Positions 22,430 to 36,309 of a stretch of DNA of 64,000 bases are shown piece after piece (the stretch's first letter is position 1; each line of letters begins with the position of its first letter). The notes below the pieces were generated by a model. The model did no database searches and was not told the origin of the DNA. It saw nothing but the letters and a program-made list of their open reading frames with translations. The position numbers and the translations under genes were made by a program. Source of the stretch: Prunella strophiata (lineage: Eukaryota > Chordata > Aves > Passeriformes > Prunellidae); NCBI GenBank assembly GCA_036583965.1, contig JAZBQD010000001.1, forward strand, positions 25,144,597 through 25,208,596, written 5' to 3'.

Positions 22430-25400
22430 CCTGTCAGTGGAGGGAGAAAATAAAAAGGTGATATAAATAGAATGTGTAACGAAATTAGTCTGAGTAGGAA
22501 ACTCATCAATCTGGAACTCGTAGGTGCTGCAAACCCAACAGGTAATAGATAAAAGGTCATCCTATTTCATGGACATTGCTTTAGATAAAATACCTGTTAG
22601 AGTTAATAATTCTCACAATAAATCTTGCTAACATAAAGAGCTCAGTTATACAACTGTAGTTATTTTTACATCAATGAATGTAATATGAATTAATTAATAT
22701 GAACTGTTCACTGTACCAGATTTTGCTCTATCAACTGAGCGTGGAGGTCCCCAAAATGACCACTAGGGAAAGGAGTCTGTATTATTGCAGTATTTAATTT
22801 GTATCTGGTACCTCATAATCTGTGTTCCTTTAATTTACAGTGAACCATATCAGATGGATCAGTAATTAGGTTCAGCATCAAACACAACATTGGCAAGGAG
22901 CCATATAAAGCACAATCAGTTTGGAGCCACAGCCTGGTTTGGACTTCAGCTGATCTCAAAAAGAGGTTTTGGACATGAAAAAGGACCTCTGTAGGTTTTT
23001 CTGTGATATGAGTTGGCCTAATAAGAGCTACCACCTCCCACTATGAACCTGGTTTCCATATATCATGCTCATTCAACTTAAATTAAGCATAAAATTAGGC
23101 TTGAGCACTTCTCTGGTCAAACCTTCATAAGGGGTCATGTTTATTCTGTCTGCACTACTTGAGTTTTCAGGTCAAACATGACCTTCTCTCTCTCTGAAGC
23201 CAGAGAGCCAGACTATGAGGAAGAGGATAGCAAAGAGATGAGGTGGTCAATGTTTAGTTTAAGTGGCTCTGGTACTGTGTGGTTTGTTAGCATAAAGTGC
23301 AAATACAGAATGATATTCTGATTTATGGAAAGCTTGCTTTATATCTGCACTGCCTTGTGAAAGAGCTGAAAGTTCTCTGCTTTCAGGGAGGGAAACTGAG
23401 AACCACGCTGGGGGATCAGGGGTTCAGTGCTGGTATTTTGTCTGAGCAGGCCTCCAAAATGAGCTTGCTGAGAAACTGATCACAAATATAAAGCATGTCT
23501 CCTGCAAAAATTATCCATCTCTTCTTTTCCTGAAAACAAAAACCAGGGAATTACAGGGAAGATTTCAGGTAATCTCCAGGGTATTGCCTTGCTGGCTGTG
23601 AGCTTGTTCTGGTGTTTCACTTGTTTTCTGTTCAGAGATAAACTTTCCTTCCCTTTTTGGTCACCAGCCTTGTTCATGGCATCAGACAGATCCTGCTCTG
23701 GGTGTCACAGCAGGCATTTGTTCCAGGGCTGGCAAACACTTCTGCTGCTGTGTTCATGAGAGAGAGGCAGATTTGGAATTAGTTTTTGAGGCTCCAGGAC
23801 TTAGATTAATTGGTCAAGAGGTCTGATTCAAACTGCTGTAATTGTGCAAGCCAGCAAGTGTCCACCACATGTGTTTATTCTTTCTTACTTTCAGCCAGAG
23901 GGCTGAGATCAAGTTTCTTAATTAGTTTCTGAAAATAGGAAGAAATTGTTGTTCCATCACTTCCTACAGAAATGAGGCACACTGCATATGAAACAGAGCA
24001 CTGGGCACAAAAGCTGCTTATAGAGGAAGGACAAAGTGTGTGCTCACTTAGGTATTGGTTCATAGTTGTGCTGCCAGTGATGGCTTATGGGTGTGAGGAT
24101 GTAAATCAAGTTCTATTTTTGGGACCCTGTAATTTCTGTGATTTTTTGTTCCAAGACAATTCTTGCTTTCTGAGTAAAAGATAACAAGGAGAAAGGATTA
24201 CAGTACATTACAGTAGGGTACTTATGTGCAAAGCACCTAAGACTTTGTAATGAAAAGCAAATGAAAGATTTGCTTGATTTATAAAACATTCTTGACTAGC
24301 ATATGAGATTTTGTGGTGTTTAGTTAAAGGCAGAACATTGTGAATGGTTATGCTTTATTAAGTGACATTAGTAGAAAAGGAACTATGGGAAGTACAAGCA
24401 AAAAAGTTGTAAGAAGCTAATAGTTACTTGCAAATTTAACATGGAACATTTCAAGTTTTCTGAAGTAGAGATAATCAGACCCTGCTCATCTGTTTTACAA
24501 ATTCTCATCACGTAAGGATGATTATATTAAAATTACTTCTTGGTATAAAGCAGGATTCACTACCCATGCTAATATGATAGATCTCTCAAACTCTTTGCTT
24601 CAATGAGTGTTCCCTTAGTATGGTTCAAGGCATTCCAAAAGCTTGCAGTGAACTGACAAAGGTGCCTTTGAATACTTTAATCATGCATAGCCATCTTTAC
24701 CCTCTTTAGACTGAGACTTATCTAGATTACATGATTGGTTAGCCTCTTAGAATAAGTTGACCCTTAAATTAAAATGTTGCCTCTTTGAAGATTACCAATC
24801 AAATTAAAACAACCGGTCACACTTTAACCTCTAAAATAAATTGAGTTTTTTTAAGTGTTCTCTTTTAATGATCAGTTCCTATAAAATAATTTATAATTGT
24901 CAGTGCTCGACACTACAGAAATTCAAGCTCATTGGAAGAGTAGGACTGCAATGGGCCCTTTATCAAGCACTTTCTTATCTTTAGAGCTGTGGTTTTGGTA
25001 AGATCAGAGAAGAAATTACAATAACCCCACTCTCTAAACTGGGTTCGTGGTTGAGATGAACTAAATGGAATGCCTGAAAACCAGTTCTCTTCTGACCACC
25101 ATGTGAAGAATTCTAGCTGCAGAGTCAAGAGCTCTTCTTCCAGCACGTTTGGAGGACTTTCCAGCATAACCCTAGTCCAAAGCCTTTTGAAAAGTTTTTG
25201 CTTTTCCACCATGCCTCTGAAGCTGGCTTTGTGATCCCTATGCTGGCAAGCTCCTCTCCTCCTTTTAAGTGTTTTTCAGGTGGTATCACCCACAGTGGAG
25301 GAGGCTCCCTGAGCCCTGGTGTGTTCTGTGTCTCCAGAGACCAATGTTTGTTCCTCCTGCTATTTGCAGATTTGTTCATCAAGAGACAGCAGATAAAATG

Positions 25401-28400
25401 AGGGGAACATACTCTTTTTTCCTTTTTTTAATTTTGTCTTTCTATAAAATCCCTTAAAGTGTTCTGTGAAGTACTCTTACAGTACAGCTAGAGCTAGCTG
25501 GCAACACTATTTTGTATTTTTTAGTATTTCACATGCACTTCTCAAAAACACTTAACTGTAAGAGAAGTTCATGTCTATATTGACAAAACTGGTAATTAAG
25601 AGCTGATGTAAAATTCTTGCACAAAACTTCCACATCACTCCTTCAGTGTTATGATAATAATGATTATTACTCATATTGATTTAAGCCTCAACATTGACAA
25701 TCTAAGTTTGCATCCAAAAAATGTAATGTTTGATTTAAACTGGTGTTTTTCAAGTATGCCTGCAGAAGTTGTTAACTTGGGGAATATGCTGGGTGCTCCT
25801 ACAAAACATCTAATTAAACTTTTTTTTACACAAAGTTATTAGTATCTTCAAAATAATGCAATATTTCAAAATAGTTTTAAGCTGAAAATGGTTTTTCACA
25901 ATAAAATATCTCTGTGTGTCATGATGCTATATATGAGATGTGAAAGGGGGTCTGCTGGATCTTCATTCTGGTATCTTTTCTCTTTTTTCAGGAAGAAAAC
26001 TGTCACTTTCTGTCACTTTTCAAGATGTTTTATTGCACACATCGTGCATATGAGCTTATTCCCACTCTAGTCAGTATCATCTACATTATTCCATCAATGG
26101 CTAAATAACTAACACAATATTATATGATATATAAATAACTATTTCACTCACACAGAGTCATAGATGTGATTGTGTTCCTGGGTGTAGTATTTATTTTAAC
26201 TCAGAATTAAATTGTGTCTTGGGCCTGAGTATAATGAGCAGAAACCTCATGAACAAGCCTTTATGGAAAAGCTGAAAGCACAAGCCTCGTGGGTGTGACT
26301 CTACTTAACAGGTTAAAATGAAGTCAGCTGAAGCTGTTTTAGATGTTTAGCAAAACCTAATCAGGGTGTGCTCATCTGGGTGTACTTCTTCCCTGTGAAA
26401 GCAGGAGAGAACAGTACATGAGAGAGCAGAGCATCAGTATACACAGAAAGAAAAAAAAAATCAATAATTATAAATAATAGAAGGGACTGTAGCAATGAAA
26501 TAGCCTTTAATGCCAGTTCTCTGTCCACTTCTGTAAACTTCTGAGAAGGTTTTTCAACTGCAGCTTCCTTCTTTGCCATCTCCCACACCATATGTGGGGT
26601 TGTACACAGTGTTTTTTATTAATGGACCCAAAAAGCCAGTAATACAAGACATGTAGTCAGAAAGGCTTTTCCTTCCCACTTGACAGAGAGATTCAGAGGC
26701 TCTGCTGTCTAGCCCAGTGTATTGATCTCTGCTTCTTACATGTCAAGTAGGAAATTCTCTCCAGAGTTTATTTGTACTGGCTCTTTGCTGCTTTGAGGTT
26801 TCAGTAAATAGCAGCATTTCACTAAGAAGCTTCTTCTTTGTAAAAGTATTCCTTTTGAAGAAATGAAATAAACAGCAAACAGGTGAAAAGATGTCTACTG
26901 CTTTGCAGTTGCATGTTTTCATGGATCTTCCCCCCTTTTTTTTAATATTACTTTAGACTTGGAGCTCTGGAAGCAATTCAGAGTGAGACTGTGAGTAGAA
27001 AGTTTATGTAAATGAACTTGTATTTTCATCTCTTTCCTAATGCACCTTGCCACAATATTCTTCCCTCTTTTCTCTCTGGTCACCAAAAAAAGTGAGAACT
27101 GGGATCTCTTCTAAAGGTTCCTTGTGCTCTGTGATTTTGTGGACTCTGCAAGTTTTATTGGTGTAAACTGAAATTGCTTTCAAAAGGTCTTAATTGGTTT
27201 GTCCTGCCTTAGCACATGACTTGTAGTGTTTTTGCAGGTTTTGTTTGGTTGCTTGCCCAATCCTCCCATAACTGTCTGATTGATCTAGGACACTTTAGAT
27301 CAAGTGTTGCAAAAATGACACTTGTGACATTCTGTGCCTCTTTGAGCCAAAAACCTTCTGTCTGGAGTCTCCAGGAGACCACAATCCCAGCCACTTCAAA
27401 GAAAAGATATTGTAGAGATTTAATCCCTGGAGTCTACTTAGGGTCTGTAGATGGATGTTTGTCTTCTCTGGCTCATGGCAAATAATTTACAGTACTTTGA
27501 GGAGAAAAATATATAAATCTGCATGCACACACAAAAAACCCCAATAATATTACAGGTGCTTTGATTTTTCTACCATTTTTACTTGACTGTTTGGGTATGC
27601 AAGCAGAATAAAAATTAAAATGCTGTTAGATGAACATTAACACTGACCACAAAGCAACTGCTTTCAGAACACCATTCTTCTGGGCAATATTCTCACATAA
27701 TTATTTGCAAAATGGTTTGATTTTGTTATGACCTTTTCTCTTTTATTGTTTGAGGCTTATCCAAGTGTATACAATTTTTTTCTTCCTTCATGCCATAATG
27801 TGTTGGGGGAACTTCTCCAGAGACCTATCAGCCTTGCCTGCAGTATACATTTTTTTGTAACCTATGGCCATTGCAGTCTGGAACCTCTGGAGAGGGGGTT
27901 TCAAATGTGAATTGAAAGTATTTGACCTGCTCAGAAGAAAGTTTTGAGTGACTGTACACCAAATTCCTCATACAGTTCCCTGTGCATAAGGATGATTATA
28001 TTACTATTGGTGCCAATGCACATGGAAACCTCACCTTCTTCAGAAACAGCAATTTTAGGGACACACTTGAATTGTTCTTTCCTGCTGGTATGCAGTCCAG
28101 CCATATGTTTGGGGAAAATGGGAATGCTACCTGGGAAGATTAATCCTTGGCACACAACCCTGAAAGCAGCCAAATCTGGGAGAGATTATGACTGAAATTT
28201 GTCTTGATTCAAGTTTCTCTGAAGAGCAGAACTAACCTCAATAATGCATGGAGAACATAGGGGAGCTCTACAACTCAGTGGATAATGCCCCTATCAGGAC
28301 CAGTTTATCAGTTCCTGTGTTTATTCAGTTTTAAGTCAATGGCCTTTAAAAAGAAATATAAAGAAGTTTTAAAACACCCCTTCCCAAACCATGTCAGAGC

Positions 28401-28418
28401 AGAATAAAGAATGAGGGG

Positions 28419-28442
28419 AAAAAAAAAAAAAAAAAAAAAAAA
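28419..28442 (+). repeat. Poly-A tract, 24 A
   Basis: Preceded by ATGAGGGG and followed by GGAAAAAAATAG. No processed gene copy is recognised upstream. Confidence 0.9.
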
Positions 28443-31401
28443 GGAAAAAAATAGATTTCAAGTGTGCTTCTTGCATGATAAAAAAATAAAAGGTCTTTTA
28501 GGAAAGCAGTTTCAGAAATGTGTTTCAAGGATTGGGCATCTTTTCCCATTCTTCAGTAAAGTCACAGGTGCTTCAGAGAATCTCAGAAATTATGTTTGGG
28601 GAGATTTTTTGACTTCATGCTGGAGAAGCCAACATTAGGATGTGGTTAATTTTGTAGGTGCTTTGGAAAAAATCTTCTAATTGTGTGTAAAGACCTTGTT
28701 GAGTGTAAGGTTAAGAACATTTATCATTATCCTTCAGGGAGAAGTTGTTAGAGCTGAGGTTCCAATCTCTTACCTAGTTTGTGTCTATATCAGGCTGAAT
28801 TTTCACAACAGAGGCTGAAAAGTGACAAAGTATAATTTCTCCATCTACTGCAGAAAATTGCTCATAATTTTTTGATATCCATTTAGTCTTGATAAGGTCA
28901 CATCTTCCAGCTAAACTAGGCTTAGACATATTTATATATTTGTATTTGAGGGTGATAACAAACAATATTTTAATTTTAACAAGAATTTATAATCCAGGGT
29001 CTGCACTGCAGTTGGCACCAGGGTTGTGGCTGATTCCTGGAAGGTGTGAGCTCACCTGCATTAAGGAATGGGCTGCAGGATGGGCTGTGAGGGGATTCCA
29101 GGAAAATGGGTCCATGTACTCATCTCAGAGAGAAAACAGTTTATTAGCAGTTACTTGGATGTGCACTGAACAGTTTGGTGGGCTGTGTTTAATTGGTGGC
29201 TTGAGATCCTGTATAAAATATAATTGAAAAGAGAAACACAAGCTCCAGTCAGAAGCAGGTGATCTTTTATATTTGCCATCTTTGGAGGGGAAAAAAAGTA
29301 CAGTATGCTACAGAATTATTTTATTGAAAGGCTTAATAGAATTCAATTTCAGAAGCTTCCAAGTAGTTTACCAGTTTGCAATCCATCAAGAAATGCATTT
29401 GATGTTCCTCCAAAAGGCACTTTCATCACTTGTTCTTTCTCTGAGAACTTAACTGAAGGTAAAGTAAAATATCCAATTGCTAATAAGTTGGTAGGACAAA
29501 GGGTTATTTCCTAGGGGGAAGAGAACAGAAATAATTCTTGAGGCAGCTTTGCCAGGTGCCTGGGGACAGGACTTGCTGCTTGGGGTGCAGTGTTCATGAG
29601 CTGTCCACAGCAGCAGGGAAAGAAGCAGCCTCCTTCCACTTTCCACTGATTGCAGTCTGCACTTTTCCAGGGGCAGGACATGGAACTGCATTGTTGGAAC
29701 AGGGAGACTGCCAGGCTTGGTGGAATCTGAGCAATGTGGAGTCCCAGAGAAGCCTTCTGAGAATCCTGACAGCTTTCCAGCAAGGTGAGAAATACAAGAA
29801 CCAGCATAGATGCTAGAGGTCCATTTCCCTAATCAAACAGATGTAAATGAAGTAAGCGAGATCAAGACTGCCAACAACACTGTTTGGACTATTGAAAGTT
29901 AATATGTTTAGCATATAAAATCAAGTTTATGCAAGAATGTTAGATTAATGTAGGATTTTTATCAAAGGTGCAGTATCTCTTACTGCATTAGATAACTTAG
30001 CTGTGCAGGTCAGGGCTTTGCCTCAGCCTTGTCCTTTTGTTGTGACATTTGATCCAAAAGCCAATATTTCAAATGGGGGCACAAAAGCTTTCCTTCAGGC
30101 CTGCAGGTAGCTCAAGTGACAGCTCTGTGCCCATGTCACACCAGAGGTTCAGAATTCTGCACAGCCAATGTAACCTGGGGTGTTTTGCTTCACAAAAGCT
30201 AAGGGATCATCTTCCTAAATATTATTTACCTACTTGGTAGTAGTTATTTAAGAAATAATAATGAGGCACATTGAAATAGTTAAGATATATAAGTAGTTTG
30301 TGTTAATGTGATACTTTTAAACTGACATCAACAATGTTCATATCAAACCCATTTGTTGACTGCTAATTATTTGAGTGTATTTTTGTGTGTGTAGGTGTGG
30401 AGAAGTGGCTTGAGCTAACAACTGCAGGTGCTCCTGTAGTGAATGTGCCCAGTGATGTCAGAGATGAAACCCTTCTGGTATTGTGGGCTTGTCTCAGTTA
30501 TTCCTTTGAATTTGATTATTTAAATGACCTACTATTGTTCCTAAATTAAATATTTAAGCTTTCTAAATGGCTGCCATCCTAGTTTAGTTGTCAAAGGTGA
30601 TTGGTACTGACAGAAGAGCTGAGTTGGATGCTGGTGTTGGGGGGCTCCCAGCTCCTCACTGTGAGGGCCAGTCCAGCACCCCAGTCCTGCACAGCAAGGG
30701 ATTTCCATGGAGATTGGTTTGCAGTGTCCTGGTTGGGCAGAGGAGTTTCTGGAGCTGGCTACCACCTGTGGAAGTACCACAAAAATGATTATGCTTTCTA
30801 CATTACCTGAGATTTCTCAGACTGTGTCTTTCACTTCTCTCCTATGTTTAATGAGATAATGAAGGAAAGTCACTAGGGGAAGAGAGTCAACCAAATTAAT
30901 GCTTCCTTTCTTTGATTTGCATGGAGCTAGGTGTGAATTTTATGCATCTGTTCTTCTAATTATAGGGGGAGTTGTGTAGGTAATTTCAAAGTCCTAAGGC
31001 ACTACGGGTACCCTGCATGCCAGAACTTAAATTTTAAATGAGGAACTAATAAAATTGAGTAACAGTTTATTGCCACCATGGTGCTGAAAGGGCTGGGAAT
31101 GTCAGATTCATCTTTGCTGCAAGCCTTTGGCTTTTTAAAAGACAGATGCTTACATTCTAGATACAGGTTTTCTGATTTGGGGTTTTTGGGGTGTCTCTTG
31201 CATTCTCCTTAAAACTTTTGAGAGCATGTAGGAAAAAAAAAGCAATTATTTTAAAAATAATCCCTTAAAATGAAGACTGGGGCACAGTCACATTTTTTTG
31301 AATGTAATGTGAGAAATTCTAATAATTTTAATTATTCATGAAGCCTAAATAATTAGCCACTCTTGTTTGCAAGCAGGCAGAGAGGCAATACATACTGCAT
31401 A

Positions 31402-31439
31402 ACTAAGGTTAGAATTCTGTACTAAGGTTAGCATTCTGT
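31402..31439 (+). repeat. Two-copy 19-bp tandem repeat
   Basis: ACTAAGGTTAGAATTCTGT (31402-31420) is followed directly by ACTAAGGTTAGCATTCTGT (31421-31439). There is one mismatch, and no further copies follow. Confidence 0.9.
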
Positions 31440-33351
31440 TTTAGGGGTTAAGTAGCATGAACACATTTATAAAATATTTTATTTAAGAAGTCCACCTTGT
31501 GCTTTTAAAAGCACAGACATCACATATTTCTTCTCAGATTTTGCACCATCAAGCACAGATTCCATGCTAGCAGACTTGAATAGTAAGAACAACCTGAATA
31601 TTTTTGAGCCCTTCCATTTACTGGCCAGGCTGCATTAGCCCATGTCCCTCATCAGATCTCCAGCAGACACCTGAGTATGAGCTTAGGAACAAGGCAAGGA
31701 CAGACTGATGTCCCCAGAGTTCTCTACCATCCATTAAGGATTTATGGCAGCTAATTTCTGAGCCACACGTGCCATCTTTTGGCTTCTGTGTCCTCCTTGG
31801 TTTTTGCTTTTCTCCATGGCTGTGTCTTGTTTGCTTTTGACTCTCTGTAGCCTTTCAAGTGCAGCCATTAAAAAGCAAAGTTTTTCTCACTGTAAATTCA
31901 CCACACCAGGAGAAGAAATACTTACTTTTGTTTGGTTTGAAACTAGCAACCATTTGCTTATGTTTTTCTATTGTTCTTAACCACTGCTTTAGGGATAGGG
32001 ATGACTGATGCTGACACACACCTTGCCCAAGGCTCAGATTTTATCATCCTCTTCCAAGTCCTGTTCAGCCACCCACTGGTCTTGTTAACTTGGTCCATCA
32101 AGGAGAAGCTGGTTGATAGCTGATCATCCTTTGAACCACCTTTTGTTTCTCTACACCATTTTATGAGATGGTAAAGAGGGAGGAAAGCAGCACAGCAAGC
32201 AGCAATCTTGATTTAAGTGAAGCAGAGATTTATGTATTGCCTAATGATGGCTTGTCTTTGTGCTCTGTGCCCAGCACAGGATTGCTCATATCAGTTTTCC
32301 TTTATTCTGCTGTTGTTGGACTGCTAGCACTGTGCTGAAGCTGCCCTAAAGCTGGCTCAGAGGTATGGCTTTTCCTGGTCATTACAGAGCTTACAGAGGC
32401 AGTATTTTCATATGAAAAGCTGTCTGGGGGCTGAGGGTAAAGGTTTCCCATGTTCATTTCTGCCACTGAATTTCCTCAGCCATTCTTTTTTATAGCTGAA
32501 AAATAATCATCTTTTCATCACTTAGGAGTCACCAAGTCTGTGGTTCTGAACATGTGCTCCTCTCCTTTGAGAACAGCATTTACTGTCATGAGCAGTTGTC
32601 ATCCCCTCCCTGCTCAGCCCCCTGAGCCTGTTCTTCAAGTTCTGGCCTGGAACTCAGGCTTGTCTGGTGAAATTCAGCCTGACACCGAGCCTGGCATTTC
32701 CCAGTTTCTGTTTCCTGGGCAGTGTCAGAGCTGTGCTCGTGGCAGGTGTGCAGACACCCCACTGCTGTGCTGGGTGACAACCCCTGAGCCCCCTGCTCTG
32801 TCCCCACTGCTGCCTGCACAGGGCAGCCTTTGGGGCAGGGCTGGCTGCTGGGGCCCTTTCCAGCTGTGGCTGCCACTGGCTCTGAGCAATTGGTGTCCAG
32901 CTGTTGGTCCCAGGATCCACCACTCACAGCTGTGACATTATTTCCCCAATCCCCACCCCAGGTAAGTGCTTCCAGCACAGGACCTCATTAACATTCTCCC
33001 ACATCATCAGAGATACCAAGTAGGAATTTATTTTTCTGGTGGGAAGTCAGATATGCACTAAAAAAGAAATGAGAACCAATTGTGAGTATTTTAAATCAAA
33101 AACCTGCTAGAAATGGCATGGCAGTACCCTGTTGCCCACTTTTATAGGATTTAAATATGACTCCTGACTTGTAGGTACTATTTGAGTATTTCTCTGTGCA
33201 ATATGCTTGGTAATACAACAAGGACTGGAGCTCAAATACATTTTCACAGGTAAAGATTTTAAGGGAATTTTCTGTGAGAAGAGAAAAAATATGAGGCACT
33301 GAAGAGCAGAGCAGCCTATAAACCATGCAGAGACACAGCTCAAAAGTGACC

Positions 33352-33873
<522 letters not shown>

Positions 33874-33893
33874 AGTTTTGAAATAAAGGACTT
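33874..33893 (+). repeat. Right copy of 20-bp direct repeat flanking the poly-C run
   Basis: Identical to 33352-33371 and followed by GCTTATTTTC. It has the form of a duplicated junction, not of a retroelement target-site duplication, because nothing lies between the copies except C. Confidence 0.97.
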
Positions 33894-35847
33894 GCTTATT
33901 TTCATTAAATGGAATCGTATTTATTTCAAATCTGAGGGATGCAGACACATATGACAAATTAATATCTTAGTAATTTTGGACAGGGAAACTGACAAGGTCC
34001 TATCCCTTTTTTGCATCAAAGTCCTAAAATCTGGAGAATTTAATCAAACCAGAAGTACTCACTGAACTTTATAATTATGGCAAAATAATACCTTCTTTTG
34101 TCCTTAATAAACCTGGCATCTATCAGCATTGTTAACATTAGGCCTTTGATTTATTGAAAATTATTTTAAATGTCACATACTCTCAGTACAGAAGGAATGA
34201 TTTTTAGTAAGACACCAGGATTGAATCACTCTGTAATTATAATAATTGTATTTACAGAGGAACAAGCTTCTCTCATAGGGAGAATATTTTAATTTGTTCT
34301 GCTGTTTGTGACGTCTCTTTTTTTTTCATCTTTCTTTTTTTTTTTTTTTTATTTTTATTATTCTTAGTGAGTAGGTTAAAAAGTAAAAAGACAGAATTTT
34401 CCCCTGGAGACTGATTCTCCTCAGGCAGAATCCATATTTTAAAATGACTACCATAAATGTGATGTAGTAATAGACCTTCATCCCTAATGCAAGCACTGGC
34501 AACAACTGAGGCACCCAAGGCATCATTTTCTAGAATATATCTGCAGATGACTTTTTGTGCCTTTTGTAGCAATCTGACTTCAATTCAAACCATAATCAGC
34601 TAATCACTGGCAATTTTCAGATATGACTCAAGCTAATTTCAAGACAATCTGCCTTAGTTTCATTGAACAGCCCTGGAGATGATGTTTATGTTGATGTCCA
34701 TTAGTATTCCAGCTGACAGTAATGTAAGCTCAACAAAAAGAAAAACCCTAAAAAAACAAAACCAAACAAAAAAAACCCCACACCCACAATAAAAAAAGGC
34801 CTCTCTGAAATGAACAATAACAAAAAGTCTGCCAGCCTGATGTGCAGAAAATGGAAGTTTGGTTTTTGCCACCTGTGTCCCCCCAGCAGGTGACCAGCAG
34901 GATGGAGCTCTGTAAAGAAGCAATGGGTCATTTAGAATACTTACCCTGACTGGAAGGGTACCTTAATTTTTCTTCAGCACTGAATATCAAAACATTTGCT
35001 GTGCCTAAAATCATGGAAACTAAGAATGGGTTGGAATCAAGGCCTTACAATGTGCCTGTGACTTTTTGAGAGATCTCTTAGCTTCGAACCACAGACAACT
35101 TCCCAGCTATGCATCACTGAGGAATGCAAATGAGTCTAGAATTTGATTGTTTGAGGGGTCTTTTTCCTTGTTTTTTGCCTTTTAACCATAACTTGGTTTT
35201 TTCTCTCTTTGTAGCATATAGATTTAGATATACACAACACCCCATTTGCAGAGAAATAACCCCCACAACACAGAGGGATGGGTCCTTGAGTCATGCAGCC
35301 AAAGTGAGGTGCTGTGAGACTGAAGTGAGGAACTTAACCAAATGAGCAGATTTCTTTCATGAAAACACTCTTAAGTCCATTTGTTTATGATCAGGATGGG
35401 TAAAGCCTGTCCCTGGCACTGCTAAAGATATAGGGGGTGTTTTTGGCATCAGCTGCAGGGAAGGGTACACACTGAGGTCCATTTCTTGACTATTGTTACT
35501 GCAGCACTAACCTCACTAAGAAGCAGTGGTTTCATTTTGCCATTGTGGTCAGCAAAGGAGCTTTGGAGCTGTTGCCATTGCTTCCCTTTGCCCTCAGTGT
35601 GCCAGTAATAGGAAATTTGAAACCTCTCAGTGCTGCTGTGCCAGAGACACACAGGGTCTGTCCCTCCCACCTCAAAAGCCTTGCTGGTCCTGGCTCCTCC
35701 CTGTAGGGGAGGAACAAGTTGGAATTTTCACCTAAACCCTGATGGGGAATCCATAGAGAGAGGGACAGGAGTATCTTATTGAGGCTACTGCTATTTGTTC
35801 AAGTTTGAAAACAGCATATCCCACAAAAGCCCATGAAATGAACCCCA
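33894..35847. other. Unique AT-rich sequence with simple repeats
   Basis: Holds a T-rich stretch at about 34317-34358 and an A/C-rich stretch at 34731-34797 (A runs separated by C runs, the same character as the minus strand of the 22.3-kb tract). Positions 34995-35060 weakly resemble a minus-strand CR1 end (AATCATGGAA, then GGGTTGGAATCAAGGCCTTA), but I would not call it. No gene is recognised. Confidence 0.5.
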
Positions 35848-36275
35848 GGTGAGGGGCTTGGAACACAAACCCTATGAGGAAGCTTTGAAGGAGCTGGGGT
35901 TGTTTAGCCTGGAGAAGAGGAGGCTCAGAGGTGACCTTATTGCTCTCTACAACTTCTTGAAGGGAGGTTGTAGACAGGTGGGAGTCAGTCTCTTCCACTG
36001 GGCAGCAACTGACAGAACCAGAGGACACAGTCTCCAGCTACATCAGGGAAGGTGTAGGTTGGATATCAGGAAAAAAATTTTCACTGAAAGAATATTAAAG
36101 AACTGGAATGCTCTTCCCAGAGAGGTGGCAGAATCACCATCTCTGGATGTGTTTAAAAAAAGGCTGGACATGGCACTTGGTGCTATAGTCTAGATTCTGA
36201 GTTGAGGTGTTAGGACATAGGTTGGACTCGATGATCTTAGAGGTCTCTTCCAACCTCATTAGTCTGTGATTCTGG
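35848..36275 (+). mobile_element. CR1 LINE, 5'-truncated copy with 3' end
   Basis: Runs from the last part of ORF2 through the CR1 3' end: GGTTGGACTCGATGATCTTA, GAGGTCTCTTCCAACCTCAT, then TAGTCTGTGATTCT as a decayed octamer tail. The element is 5' truncated at about 35848. It is the best-preserved CR1 copy in the window, because its coding part is still open. A 19-A run (36291-36309) follows 15 bases later, but CR1 does not use a poly-A tail, so I treat it as separate. Confidence 0.92.
35849..36193 (+). pseudogene. CR1 ORF2 (reverse transcriptase polyprotein) C-terminal remnant
   Basis: An open stretch of 114 codons ends in a TAG stop at 36191-36193. It matches the C-terminal region that follows the reverse transcriptase domain in CR1-like ORF2 proteins. 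Blocks seen in order are [38 protein letters not shown], then [28 protein letters not shown] and [20 protein letters not shown]. The endonuclease and catalytic reverse transcriptase domains are absent because of 5' truncation, so the copy cannot move by itself. No frameshift or stop has accumulated within the 114 codons, which suggests a moderately young insertion. The start codon is only the first in-frame codon after the truncation point, not a true initiator. Confidence 0.9.
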
Positions 36276-36290
36276 GAAATATGCAGCACT

Positions 36291-36309
36291 AAAAAAAAAA
36301 AAAAAAAAA
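36291..36309 (+). repeat. Poly-A tract, 19 A
   Basis: Lies just downstream of the CR1 end and is followed by GAAATAAAGAAATC. Confidence 0.9.

Larger units (their letters stand above)
22430..33351. other. Long unique non-coding stretch, no gene recognised
   Basis: About 11 kb without an element I recognise. It includes a 24-A run at 28419-28442, a short two-copy tandem repeat at 31402-31439 and a GC-richer patch at 32560-32960 that ends in a strong donor-like sequence (CCCCAG then GTAAGT at about 32961). The open frame upstream of that donor closes before reaching it, so no coding exon follows. A 41-nt segment at 28774-28814 is bounded by splice-like signals on the minus strand but has no other support. 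Confidence 0.55.

Noticed and set aside
28774..28814. 41-nt exon-like segment on the minus strand (acceptor CTTTGTCACTTTTCAG, donor GTAAGA)
   Set aside because: Isolated, very short and ends in an in-frame stop in its open frame; useful mainly as a reminder of how often such pairs occur by chance.
30390..30546. Open stretch after a GTGTGTGTAG acceptor-like motif
   Set aside because: The polypyrimidine tract is poor, there is no consensus donor, and the open stretch is only about 60 codons.
34995..35060. Weak resemblance to a minus-strand CR1 end
   Set aside because: Only two short blocks match; too decayed to call without a library search.
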